A stretch of DNA of 64,000 nucleotides. Source: an uncultured Actinomycetes bacterium. Its GTDB lineage: Bacteria; Actinomycetota; Acidimicrobiia; IMCC26256; PALSA-555. The stretch spans positions 1 through 64,000 of the forward strand of contig CALEYV010000107.1 in the NCBI GenBank assembly GCA_937927875.1, given 5' to 3'. This document shows positions 26,545-34,614 of this stretch, piece by piece. The translations under genes were made by a program, and so were the position numbers. The notes under the pieces are model-generated. The model did no database searches. It was not told where the DNA came from and saw nothing but the letters and a program-made list of their open reading frames with translations. Within the stretch, counting starts at the first letter, position 1. Each line of letters opens with the position of its first letter.

Positions 26545-27245
26545 CGCTCGAGCACCGAGATCTTTCCGCTGCGGGCCGTGACCCGGATGGAGCCGTCGGT
26601 GCCCGACTCGCAGTCGCAGCGCACCGCTCCGCTCATGGTGTGCAGGTCCAGCTCGGGCCGCAGGCCGGCGGGGACGGTCACGGTGACGCTGCCCGAGTGG
26701 GCCTCGATGTCCACCGGGGCGGGCTCGGTCACCCCGACCGTGACGCTGCCGCTGCCGGCGCGCACCCGGACCGCGCCGACCGCGCCGACCTCGACGCTGC
26801 CCGACGCGGCGGCGAGGTCGGCCGAGCCGGCGCGGCCGACTCGGATGCTGCCGCTCTTGGTCTGGCCGCGGCACTCGCCCGCGCAGTCCTCCACGGCGAT
26901 GGTGCCGGACGCGGTGCGGGCGTCGACGCTCTCGGCCTGCTCGACCGTGATGCTGCCGCTCTGGGTCGTGACCCGGCTGTCGCCGAGCGAGCCGTGCAGC
27001 TTCACCGGTCCCGACCGGCAGCCGACCAGCACGTCGGTGCCGACCGGGCAGCGGGCGACCACCTTCCCGGACTTCCCGGTGATGTCGATGCCGTCCGCGC
27101 CGCGCTCGACCTCACCGCCCGACTCGACGAGCACGTCGTCACGAGGCTCCCCGGTGATCTCCACCGACCCGGACCGGCTCGTCACCCGGATCGGCGTCGA
27201 CGCCTCCACCGCCACGCTCGTATGTCGGGCCATCGTCTCCATCAT
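26541..27245 (-). CDS. DUF4097-type beta-repeat protein
   Basis: About 234 residues of repeated beta-strand units with the SGS/SGxV pattern (TSRSGSVEITGE, TQSGSITVE, TKSGSIRVG, AGSGSVTVG, AHSGSVTVTVP), as in DUF4097/adhesin-like single-stranded beta-helix proteins found with anti-sigma or LiaX-like envelope proteins. No signal peptide, so it is probably cytosolic. ATG 27245 is chosen (GAGG upstream); ATG 27233 and GTG 27284 are alternatives. Its stop overlaps the TTG of the adenylate cyclase. Confidence 0.8.
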   Translation of the reverse strand: MMETMARHTSVAVEASTPIRVTSRSGSVEITGEPRDDVLVESGGEVERGADGIDITGKSGKVVARCPVGTDVLVGCRSGPVKLHGSLGDSRVTTQSGSITVEQAESVDARTASGTIAVEDCAGECRGQTKSGSIRVGRAGSADLAAASGSVEVGAVGAVRVRAGSGSVTVGVTEPAPVDIEAHSGSVTVTVPAGLRPELDLHTMSGAVRCDCESGTDGSIRVTARSGKISVLER

Positions 27246-27312
27246 GGGCCTCGCGGCCCGACCTGTGCACGTGACGCGCGTCACCGTGCAGGGGCGCCAG
27301 CGGCTCGGTTCG

Positions 27313-28587
27313 TCAGCTCTCGGTCGCGACGCCGAACCGGTCCACGTAGCCCTGGAGGGCGGCCCGCCGCTCGGCGGGGTCGATGCCGAAGTCGCCGGCC
27401 AGGTCGTATCGCACGCCGCCGTGCCGGCCCCGGGGGTGGTCGCGCACGAACTGCTCCATCGCGGCGCGCACGTCGGGGCCGAAGGGCTGGTCGGCGACCT
27501 CGTAGATGCGCTCGACGGTGCCGAGGTCGTCGGCCATGAACTCGTCGAAGCGGACGTCGAGCGACCGGTCGGCGGGCAGCCGATCGCGGTCGCGCAGGCC
27601 GGCCTCGAGCATCTGCTGGATCCGGTCCGACCAGTAGTGGCCGATCCGGTACGGATCGGGATGCTCGACGTTGAGCCGCGCCGTGTAGGCGAGCATGGTG
27701 GCGTTCGACGCGATCACCGACACCGGGTCGCGGTGGGTGACGACGAAGGTGGCGTCCGGGAACACGGCCAGCAGGGGCCCGAACTGCTCGAGGTGCTGCG
27801 GCGACTTCAGCACCCAGCGCTCCCCGCCCCGCTGCCACTGCAGGACCTGCAGCACCCGCTTCAGGTACTCGTACGCGGGGGTCTGGTCGTGAGCGAGGTA
27901 GTAGTCGCGCCACCTCGGCATGACGCTCATCGTCTCGAACAGCATCGTCGACCCGGCGAGGGCGAGCAGCTGGATCTCCTCGTGCACGTGGTCGACCGTC
28001 ATCTCGTGCATCCGCTTGAAGTACGGCAGCGCCTCGTTGAGGAAGGCGAGGCCGACCTCGGTGCGCTCGCGCCGCGGGTCGGACGCGCCGGCGGCCACCG
28101 CGGCCCGCTCGTCGGGGGGCAGCACCGGCTCGAGGCTCTCCCAGTACGGGAGCGACCGCAGCGCCGGGTCGGCCGCCAGCAGGTTGTGGAGGTGCGTGGT
28201 GCCGGTCCTCGGCTGGCCCGCGATCACGATGGGCCGGGCGATCTCGACGTCCAGGATCTCCGGGTGTTCGCCGATCAGGTCCTCGACGAGCAGCCGGTTC
28301 TTCAGGTGGCCGACCAGCTGGCCGTGCACGCTGAGCGTGCCCATGCCGCTCAGGTTCGCCTCGCCCTCGATCGCGTCCGTCAGCGCCGCGAGGGGAGCGC
28401 GGAACGCCTCGTCGCCGAAATCCGAGCACCCGGTCGCGGCGGCGGCCTCGTCGCACAGCGCGTCGGGGTCGAACGACACGTCCGCCGCGAGCAGTGCCGC
28501 GGCGGCGATCATCTCGGTGACCGCCGGCGCGAACCGCGGCGCCGCGAGGTCGTCGATTCGGACCGGTGCCGGCCGACTTGTGCTCAC
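27313..28587 (-). CDS. sulfotransferase family protein
   Basis: 424 residues, Sulfotransfer_3-like. PAPS 5'-phosphosulfate loop VIAGQPRTGTTHLH (121-134) and 3'-phosphate loop VVTHRDPVSVIASN, plus LKSPQHL. Such proteins transfer sulfate from PAPS to lipids, sugars or other alcohols; actinobacteria use several for envelope glycolipids. The acceptor cannot be read. It is 51 bases downstream of glpK on the same strand and may belong to that unit. Start at GTG 28587 has no clear ribosome site or -10 box. Confidence 0.9.
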   Translation of the reverse strand: MSTSRPAPVRIDDLAAPRFAPAVTEMIAAAALLAADVSFDPDALCDEAAAATGCSDFGDEAFRAPLAALTDAIEGEANLSGMGTLSVHGQLVGHLKNRLLVEDLIGEHPEILDVEIARPIVIAGQPRTGTTHLHNLLAADPALRSLPYWESLEPVLPPDERAAVAAGASDPRRERTEVGLAFLNEALPYFKRMHEMTVDHVHEEIQLLALAGSTMLFETMSVMPRWRDYYLAHDQTPAYEYLKRVLQVLQWQRGGERWVLKSPQHLEQFGPLLAVFPDATFVVTHRDPVSVIASNATMLAYTARLNVEHPDPYRIGHYWSDRIQQMLEAGLRDRDRLPADRSLDVRFDEFMADDLGTVERIYEVADQPFGPDVRAAMEQFVRDHPRGRHGGVRYDLAGDFGIDPAERRAALQGYVDRFGVATES

Positions 28588-28638
28588 GGCCCGAGCGTCG
28601 CAGCCCGCGCCGCCGCCCGTCCAGCGGCGGACTGGGCG

Positions 28639-30090
28639 TCAGACGTCGAGCGCCGACAGCTCCGGGATCCAGGACCGAGCCCGCTCGACCGCGGCCTGCC
28701 AGCGATCGCGGTCGAGGTGACGAGCGGGCTCGATCCGCTGGTCCGGCGACCAGGTGGCCGCGATCGCGTCGTCGTCGGCCCACACGCCGACTGCCAGGCC
28801 GGCCGCGAATGCGGCGCCGAGCGCGGTGGCCTCCCGCACCGGTGAGACCTCGACCGGCCGCTGGCTGGCGTCGGCGAGGGCCTGCAGGAACGTCGGGTTG
28901 GCGCTCATGCCGCCGTCGACGCGCAGCACGTCGATCGGCCGTCCGGCGTCGGCAACGGCGGCCTCGACAAGGTCGGCGCCCTGGTGCGCCACGCCCTCGA
29001 GGACGGCGCGCACCACCTGGGCTGCCGTCGTGCCCCGCGTGAGGCCGAGGAGCGCGCCCCGGGCGCCGTAGTCCCACGATGGCGTCCCGAGGCCCAGGAG
29101 CGCGGGGACGAACCACACGTCACCGCTGTCCTCGGCTCGTGCCGCCACGTCGTGCGACGCCGCCTCGTCCGGGATGAGCTCGAGGTCGGCGCGCAGCCAC
29201 TCGACGCTGGTGCCGGCCGCGAACATGATCGCCTCGAGCCCCCAGGTGTCTCGACCCGCCACCCGGCGGGTCACGATCGGGAACGTGCCGGCCGGCCCAC
29301 GCGCGAAGTCGGGCCGGTCGGGGCCCAGCACGACGTCGAGCATCCCGCCGGTGCCGAAGGTGATCTTCGCGTCGCCTGGGCGCACGCACGCCTGGCCGAG
29401 GAGCGACGCTTGCTGGTCGCCGAGGATCCCGGCGATCGGCGGCGCGCCCGGCACCGCGTCGGCCGGCCCGACGACGCCCGTCGAGTCGACGACCTCCGGC
29501 AGCACCCCGGCCGGGATGCGCAGCGACTCGCGCGCAGCCGCCGACCAGCCGTCGCCGGTCCGGTCGAGCAGGCCGGTGACGTGAGCGTTCGTGCCGTCGG
29601 TGACGTGCAGGCGGTGATCCGACAGGGTCCAGGCCAGCCAGCTGTCGACGGTCCCGAAGCACAGGTCCCGGTTGCGCTCCGGGTCCACCGCGTCGAGGAG
29701 CACCTCGAGCTTCGTCGCCGACTGGTTCGGCCCCACCCGCCAGCCGGTCGCCGCCAGCTCCAGGCATCGGCCGACGGTGCGCACGTCCTGCCAGCCGATG
29801 GCCGGCGCCACGGGGTCTCCGGTGGCCCGCTCCCAGAGCACCGTCGAGCTGCGCTGGTTCGCGATGCCGACCGCGGCCACCGGACCGTGGTCGGCGACGA
29901 GCGCCCGCGCCAGGTCCAGCACGGCGTCGGCGAGCGCGGCGGCGTCGAACTCGACGAGCCCCGGGGCCGGCGTCGCCGGCGGCAGGGGTCGGCGCCGCTC
30001 GGCGACGACGCGCGCCGTGGCGTCGACGATTCCGACCCGGACCGAGGAGGTGCCCGCGTCGACGACGAGCACCGGGTCGTGCTCGGTCAC
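28639..30090 (-). CDS. glpK: FGGY-family carbohydrate kinase, probable glycerol kinase
   Basis: 483 residues. FGGY kinase fold with phosphate loop VVDAGTSSVRVGIVD at the N-terminus, NQRSSTVLWERATG, substrate region CFGTVDSWLAWTLS, GILGDQQASLLGQ and RVDGGMSANPTFLQ. These resemble glycerol kinase most closely, and the gene follows glpD and an AGPS-like gene, which supports glycerol to glycerol-3-phosphate. It lacks some residues of classical GlpK (for instance the FGTID Ile is Val), so a related polyol kinase is possible. Starts at GTG 30090, seven bases after the previous stop. Confidence 0.88.
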   Translation of the reverse strand: MTEHDPVLVVDAGTSSVRVGIVDATARVVAERRRPLPPATPAPGLVEFDAAALADAVLDLARALVADHGPVAAVGIANQRSSTVLWERATGDPVAPAIGWQDVRTVGRCLELAATGWRVGPNQSATKLEVLLDAVDPERNRDLCFGTVDSWLAWTLSDHRLHVTDGTNAHVTGLLDRTGDGWSAAARESLRIPAGVLPEVVDSTGVVGPADAVPGAPPIAGILGDQQASLLGQACVRPGDAKITFGTGGMLDVVLGPDRPDFARGPAGTFPIVTRRVAGRDTWGLEAIMFAAGTSVEWLRADLELIPDEAASHDVAARAEDSGDVWFVPALLGLGTPSWDYGARGALLGLTRGTTAAQVVRAVLEGVAHQGADLVEAAVADAGRPIDVLRVDGGMSANPTFLQALADASQRPVEVSPVREATALGAAFAAGLAVGVWADDDAIAATWSPDQRIEPARHLDRDRWQAAVERARSWIPELSALDV

Positions 30091-30097
30091 CGGCGGC

Positions 30098-31603
30098 TCA
30101 CGGCCACGCCGGTGAGGGCCCGAACGGGGACGGCAGGCCGAGCTTGCCCGGGTTCAGGATGCCGTGCGGGTCGAGGGCGTGTTTCACCGCCGCCAGCACG
30201 TCGAAGCCGGCGCCGAGCGCCTCGGCGACGAACCGGGCCCGGTTCAAGCCGACCCCGTGGTGGTGGCTCAGCGCACCGCCGCCCGCGACGACGGCGCGCG
30301 TCGCGGCGTCCCACGCCGCCCGGTAGTAGTCCTCGCGGCCATCGGACGCGGGCTGGCCGGCGAACGTGAAGTAGAGGCAGGCGCCGTCGGGGTAGGAGTG
30401 GGACTGGTGCGCGGAGGCGGCGAGCGTGCCGTCGACGCGCTGGAGGGCGGCGAGGGCGGCGTCGTAGATGCCGGGCAGGTCGCGCCAGCGGGCCGCGATC
30501 TCCATCGTGTCGACCACGTAGCCGCGGCTGATCAGCGCCTCGAGCGCGCTGACGTCGTTGCGGTGCTCGAGCCACTGGGCGACGAGCGCCGGGTCCAGCA
30601 CCGCCGCCGCCCGGCACTCCTCGGCGACCACCGCCATCACGGCGTCGACGAGCGCCGGGTCGGCCTCGTCGAGGACGAGCAGCGGGTGCACACCGGGGTC
30701 GGTCCCGAAGTTGCGGCCGCCTTCGACGTCGTCGTACAGGCGCACCACGGCGGGCGTTGCCCCGCGTTGCAGGATCCGGCGGCAGGCGTCGAGGCCGGCC
30801 GCGAACGATGGGAACCCGAACGCGGCCCGCCGCTCGGCCGGCGGCGTCGGGTGCACGCGCAAGCGCGCGCCGGTGATCACGCCGAGGGTCCCCTCGCTGC
30901 CGACGAACAGCTGGGTGAGGTCGGGGCCGACCGCGGCGCGAGGCGCGCCACCGGTGCGGACGACCTCGCCGCTTGCGAGCACCACGTCGAGGCCGTGGAC
31001 GATGTCCTCGATCTTGCCGTAGCGGGTCGAGTACTGGCCGGCGCTGCGGCATGCCAGCCAGCCGCCAACCGTGGACAGCTCGACCGACTGCGGCCAGTGG
31101 CCGATCGTGACGCCGTGGTCGGACCGCAGCTCGTCCTCGAGGACGTCGCCGAACGTGCCCGCCCGCACGTCGAGCACCATCGAGTCCCGGTCGACGCTGA
31201 CGATGCCGGTGAGCCCGCACAGGTCGAGGACCACGCCGCCGTGCACGGGCACGCTCCCGCCGCAGACGCCGCTGCGGCCGGCGGCCGGCGTGACGGGCAG
31301 GCGCGCCTCGCCGCAGATGGCGAGCACGGCCCGGACCTCCTCGACCGTCGTCGGGCGACAGACGACGGTCGCGAGCGCGGGCACCTGGGCTTCCAGCGCC
31401 CACACCATGGCCAGCGGCCACCAGTCGCGGCTCGCCTCGCCCCGCGCCGCGAGGTCGGTGTCGACGGTCGCGCACGCGCCGCGCAGGCGGTCGAACACCG
31501 GCGGCGGTACCTCGACGGCCGGCGCGGCGAGGTGCGCGGTCACGCCGTCCCCGGCGCCGAACGCGATCGGGGGCGTCGGTGCCCCGCGTCGGGCCTCGGG
31601 CAC
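30098..31603 (-). CDS. FAD-binding oxidase, alkyldihydroxyacetonephosphate-synthase-like
   Basis: 501 residues. VAO/PCMH-type flavoprotein: FAD-binding PAAGRSGVCGGSVPVHGG, VELSTVGGWLACRSAGQYST, LFVGSEGTLGVITGARL, and a C-terminal HHHGVG and HGILNPGKLGLP, the pattern of alkyl-DHAP synthases (AGPS/ether lipid enzymes) and relatives. GTG 31603 lies 15 bases after the glpD stop; the frame extends 27 codons further into glpD, so the start is uncertain. AGPS exchanges the acyl of acyl-DHAP for an alkyl group. Placement between glpD and glpK supports a DHAP/G3P-linked role, but glycolate or lactate oxidase is not ruled out. Confidence 0.8.
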   Translation of the reverse strand: MPEARRGAPTPPIAFGAGDGVTAHLAAPAVEVPPPVFDRLRGACATVDTDLAARGEASRDWWPLAMVWALEAQVPALATVVCRPTTVEEVRAVLAICGEARLPVTPAAGRSGVCGGSVPVHGGVVLDLCGLTGIVSVDRDSMVLDVRAGTFGDVLEDELRSDHGVTIGHWPQSVELSTVGGWLACRSAGQYSTRYGKIEDIVHGLDVVLASGEVVRTGGAPRAAVGPDLTQLFVGSEGTLGVITGARLRVHPTPPAERRAAFGFPSFAAGLDACRRILQRGATPAVVRLYDDVEGGRNFGTDPGVHPLLVLDEADPALVDAVMAVVAEECRAAAVLDPALVAQWLEHRNDVSALEALISRGYVVDTMEIAARWRDLPGIYDAALAALQRVDGTLAASAHQSHSYPDGACLYFTFAGQPASDGREDYYRAAWDAATRAVVAGGGALSHHHGVGLNRARFVAEALGAGFDVLAAVKHALDPHGILNPGKLGLPSPFGPSPAWP

Positions 31604-31617
31604 GGCGAGCGCCGGCC

Positions 31618-33267
31618 CTACGCGCCGAGGGAGGCGTCGAGCGCGGTCTCGGGCAGCTCGGCCGCCGCGCGCTCCCGGTCGCACGCGGCGCGGAACGCCT
31701 CGACCTCCCGGGCGACGGTGGCGTCGTCCCAGCCGAGATCGGGCGCGATGAGCCGCGCCACGTCCTCCGCCGCGTTCCGCGTCGCGTCGCGGGCCAGCAG
31801 GCGGGCCCGGGTTCGGCGGGTCAGGACGTCGTCGAGGGTGCGCGCCATCTCGTGGCGCACCGCGTACACGGCCTCGGCCCGCAGGTAGGGCAGGCCGGGC
31901 ACGAGCGGGGCCCGGAGGCCCGGCTCGTCGCGGAGGAGCTGGAGCACGAACTCGGCCTCGGTCCCGTACCGGTAGGCGAGGTGCTCGTGCCGGCTCGGCT
32001 CGTCGCCGGCGGGCGGCGGCACGAACCCGTCCGAGCCGAGCAGGCCCAGCCGTGACGTGCGGCTGTGCCCGCGTCGCCGCAGCAGCCGCGCCGCCTGGTC
32101 GATGCTGTCGGCGGCCATCCGGCGGTACGTCGTGAGCTTCCCGCCCGTGACCGTGATCACCCCGCTCGGCGACACCCGCACGCCGTGCCGGCGGGACAGG
32201 TCGGCGGTCCGGGCGCTGCTGGCGGCCCGGAGCAGCGGGCGGACCCCGGCCCAGGTCCCGGTCACGTCACCGACCGCGACCGGCCGGTCCAGGGCCCGGT
32301 TCAGCGCGCCCAGCAGGTACTCGACGTCGGCCGGGGTGCATTGGGGGTCGTCGATCGAGCCGTCGTAGTCGGTGTCGGTCGTGCCGACGTAGGTGAAGTC
32401 CCCCCAGGGCACGACGAACACCGAGCGGCGGTCCTTCGGCACCGGCAGGATGACCGCGATCTCGTTGCGGACCTTCGACCACGGCACCGTGAGATGCACG
32501 CCCTTGGCGGGCCGGATCGACGCCGGGTGGGAGCCCTCGTCGAGCGCCCGCACGTCGTCCGCCCAGACCCCGGTCGCGTTCACCACCACCCGGGCCCGGA
32601 CGTCGAACTCCGACCCGTCGGCCCGGACCGTCACCGCCTGCACCCCGCCGTCGGGGCCCTTCGTGATGTCCGCCACCGCGGCCCGGTTGGCGACCGTCGC
32701 CCCGTGCGCAGCGGCGGTGCGGGCCAGGCAGAGCGTCAGCCGGGCGTCATCGGTGCGGGCGTCATAGAAGAGGTAGGCCGAGGCGAGGAGGTCGCCCCGC
32801 AGGCTCGGCATCAGCGCCTGGGCTCGCTCCCGGTCGACGCGCTCGTGGGTCTTGCGGATCCGTAATCCGCCCGTCAGGTCGTACATCCACAGCGCCGCCC
32901 CGAGGGCCCGTGCGACCCGGGGGTCGACGAGCCCGTCCTTGCTCAGGATCGGGATGAGGAACGGCAGGACCCGCACCAGGTGGGGGGCGTTGCGCAGCGC
33001 CCGCTGCCGCTCGGCGAGCCCCTCGTAGACGAGCGCGAACTCGCGCTGCTGCAGGTAGCGGATCCCGCCGTGCACGAGCTTCGAGGACTTCGACGAGGTG
33101 CCGGAGGCGAAGTCGTCGCGCTCGACCAGCGCAGTGCGCAGCCCCCGGGAGGCGGCGTCGAGCGCGCAGCCCGCGCCGGTGATGCCGCCGCCGACGACCA
33201 GGACGTCGAACTCCTCGTCGGCCAGTCGGCGCAGCGCTTCGACGCGGTCGAAGGCGGCGGGCGGCAC
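31618..33267 (-). CDS. glpD: aerobic glycerol-3-phosphate dehydrogenase
   Basis: FAD enzyme that oxidises G3P to DHAP at the membrane, passing electrons to quinone. 549 residues. FAD fold VLVVGGGITGAGCALDAASR (22-41), signature SGTSSKSSKLVHGGIRYL, VGTTDTDYDG, and a C-terminal DAO_C domain. GTG 33267 lies six bases after a TAGCCT box. First gene of the glpD, AGPS-like, glpK operon. Confidence 0.95.
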   Translation of the reverse strand: MPPAAFDRVEALRRLADEEFDVLVVGGGITGAGCALDAASRGLRTALVERDDFASGTSSKSSKLVHGGIRYLQQREFALVYEGLAERQRALRNAPHLVRVLPFLIPILSKDGLVDPRVARALGAALWMYDLTGGLRIRKTHERVDRERAQALMPSLRGDLLASAYLFYDARTDDARLTLCLARTAAAHGATVANRAAVADITKGPDGGVQAVTVRADGSEFDVRARVVVNATGVWADDVRALDEGSHPASIRPAKGVHLTVPWSKVRNEIAVILPVPKDRRSVFVVPWGDFTYVGTTDTDYDGSIDDPQCTPADVEYLLGALNRALDRPVAVGDVTGTWAGVRPLLRAASSARTADLSRRHGVRVSPSGVITVTGGKLTTYRRMAADSIDQAARLLRRRGHSRTSRLGLLGSDGFVPPPAGDEPSRHEHLAYRYGTEAEFVLQLLRDEPGLRAPLVPGLPYLRAEAVYAVRHEMARTLDDVLTRRTRARLLARDATRNAAEDVARLIAPDLGWDDATVAREVEAFRAACDRERAAAELPETALDASLGA

Positions 33268-33273
33268 GGGGTC

Positions 33274-33279
33274 AGGCTA
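33274..33279 (-). promoter_or_regulatory. -10 box (TAGCCT, minus strand) for the glpD operon
   Basis: Six bases before the glpD GTG on the minus strand; no ribosome site in between. Confidence 0.5.
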
Positions 33280-33308
33280 TCGGCGGGTCGGGCGCCCGCC
33301 CCGGGGGG

Positions 33309-33656
33309 TCAGGCGACGGTGCCGGCGTCGCCGCAGTCGGTCACGACCGGCAGGCCGGCCGAGGCCCAGGCGAGCAGCCCGCCGCTCAGGTTGGCGGCGT
33401 CGTACCCGGCCCGGCGCAGCGCGACCGTCACCCGCCCCGACCGCTCGCCGCTGCGGCACACGACCACGATCGGACGGTCGGCGGGGAGCTCGGCCTGGCG
33501 GCCGCCCAGCTCCCGCATCGGGATCCAGGTCGCCTCGGGCGCATGGCCCGCCGACCACTCGTCCGGCTCCCGCACGTCGAGGAGCAGGGCCCCCGACTCG
33601 ACGCGCTGGCTGGCCTCGGCGGGGTCGACCATCGCCAGATCCGCGGCTCCGCTCAC
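33309..33656 (-). CDS. rhodanese-like sulfurtransferase
   Basis: 115 residues, a single rhodanese domain: LLLDVREPDEWSAGHAPEA, catalytic Cys67 in VVVCRSGERS and the closing GGLLAWASAGLPV. The six-residue active loop CRSGER marks it as a sulfur-transfer or persulfide-handling member. GTG 33656 is preferred over 33692 because GGAAGG lies upstream and it removes a Trp/Arg shadow start. Sulfur acceptor unknown. Confidence 0.85.
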   Translation of the reverse strand: MSGAADLAMVDPAEASQRVESGALLLDVREPDEWSAGHAPEATWIPMRELGGRQAELPADRPIVVVCRSGERSGRVTVALRRAGYDAANLSGGLLAWASAGLPVVTDCGDAGTVA

Positions 33657-33746
33657 CGGCCCAGCCTTCCACGCCGGTTGGCCGCCCCGCACCGTCGGGG
33701 CGGCGCTCCGGCGCCCGCGCCCGCGGCTGCGATTTCGGCGGCCGGC

Positions 33747-33774
33747 TCAAGTTTCGCGACGCCGTCGCCGATGC
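33747..33774 (+). promoter_or_regulatory. sigma-28/WhiG-like promoter upstream of the Pro-rich/GGDEF unit
   Basis: TCAAGTTT (33747-33754), 12-base spacer, GCCGATGC (33767-33774). This resembles the FliA/WhiG consensus (TAAAGTTT, about 11, GCCGATAA) and differs from the TANNNT boxes elsewhere in the window. It lies 39 bases before ATG 33814, which has its own AAAGGA ribosome site. Sigma factor identity is inferred. Confidence 0.5.
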
Positions 33775-33813
33775 CATTGGTGGCGGCGGGGCGAAGCATC
33801 GCAAAGGACGGCG

Positions 33814-34614
33814 ATGAGGAGCTCCGTGGGCAAGCAGCGACGGAACCGGCGGGCTTGCGGCAAGGACGGCGCGAGCCACCGGTTCCTCGCCGCGCTCGCA
33901 GCCGCGGCCGTGACGGCGTTCCTCATCGCCGGTCCCGTAGCGGCCATGGCGGCGGCTTGGTCCGGGAGCACCAAACCCGCCCTGACGCACCACCACCCCG
34001 ACGGCGGCGGCCAGGCCAGCTCGTCGGCCGGGAACCAGGGCGACCAGGGATCCGGTGACCGTGGCCACGCCGACGCCGGTCGAGGCCGGGGCGATGACAG
34101 CGGGCGAGGCGACGGCAGCCACCACCAGCGCGCGCACGACGACGCGCAGGGCGGCCAGCAGAGCTCGGGGGCCTCGACGCCGGTGACGACGCCGCAGCTG
34201 CCCGTGCCGCCGACGCTGCCCTCGAGCCCCGTCCCCGGCAACCTCCTGCCGGCCGCACCCGGCTCGGCGACCGCGACCGCGGCCGCGACGCCGGGCGCCG
34301 TCCCGTCCCCGGCGAGCCGCCCGCGCGTGGTCGGCACCCGCACCGGCACCCCCGCCGCCGGCGCGGCGAGCGGCGCCCTCGCTGCCGGCGGACTCCCGGC
34401 CGCGGCCCCGACCCCGCCTCGTGACCTGTTCCCGACCCCGGGCGCGCCCAAGGGCGTCGGCGGCGCGCTGCAGACCGCCCGCTCGTACTCGCTGCTGCTC
34501 GCCCTCGCCGCGGCAGTGGTCGTCTTCCTCGCCGTGCAGGGGCGGCTCGGCCGGCGCGACCCCCGGATCTCCGCACCGCTGCGCGACGAGCTCGACTTCG
34601 AGGACTTCGAGTGA
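33814..34614 (+). CDS. secreted/membrane-anchored Pro/Ala/His-rich protein
   Basis: 266 residues: basic start, hydrophobic signal or anchor (about 29-50, LAALAAAAVTAFLIAGPVAAMA), a long disordered His/Gln/Asp then Pro/Thr/Ala-rich region, and a C-terminal membrane helix (SYSLLLALAAAVVVFLAV) with an acidic cytosolic tail ending DELDFEDFE. No LPxTG. ATG 33814 is set by AAAGGA five bases upstream; the longer frame runs through unrelated antisense sequence. The TGA overlaps the GTG of the GGDEF gene, so both are translated together. Function unknown; a cell-surface spacer or stalk is plausible. Confidence 0.75.
   Translation: MRSSVGKQRRNRRACGKDGASHRFLAALAAAAVTAFLIAGPVAAMAAAWSGSTKPALTHHHPDGGGQASSSAGNQGDQGSGDRGHADAGRGRGDDSGRGDGSHHQRAHDDAQGGQQSSGASTPVTTPQLPVPPTLPSSPVPGNLLPAAPGSATATAAATPGAVPSPASRPRVVGTRTGTPAAGAASGALAAGGLPAAAPTPPRDLFPTPGAPKGVGGALQTARSYSLLLALAAAVVVFLAVQGRLGRRDPRISAPLRDELDFEDFE

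Noticed and set aside
26104..28845. 913-codon plus-strand frame
   Set aside because: Antisense to the cyclase, DUF4097, sulfotransferase and glpK genes, all of which have conserved motifs on the minus strand.
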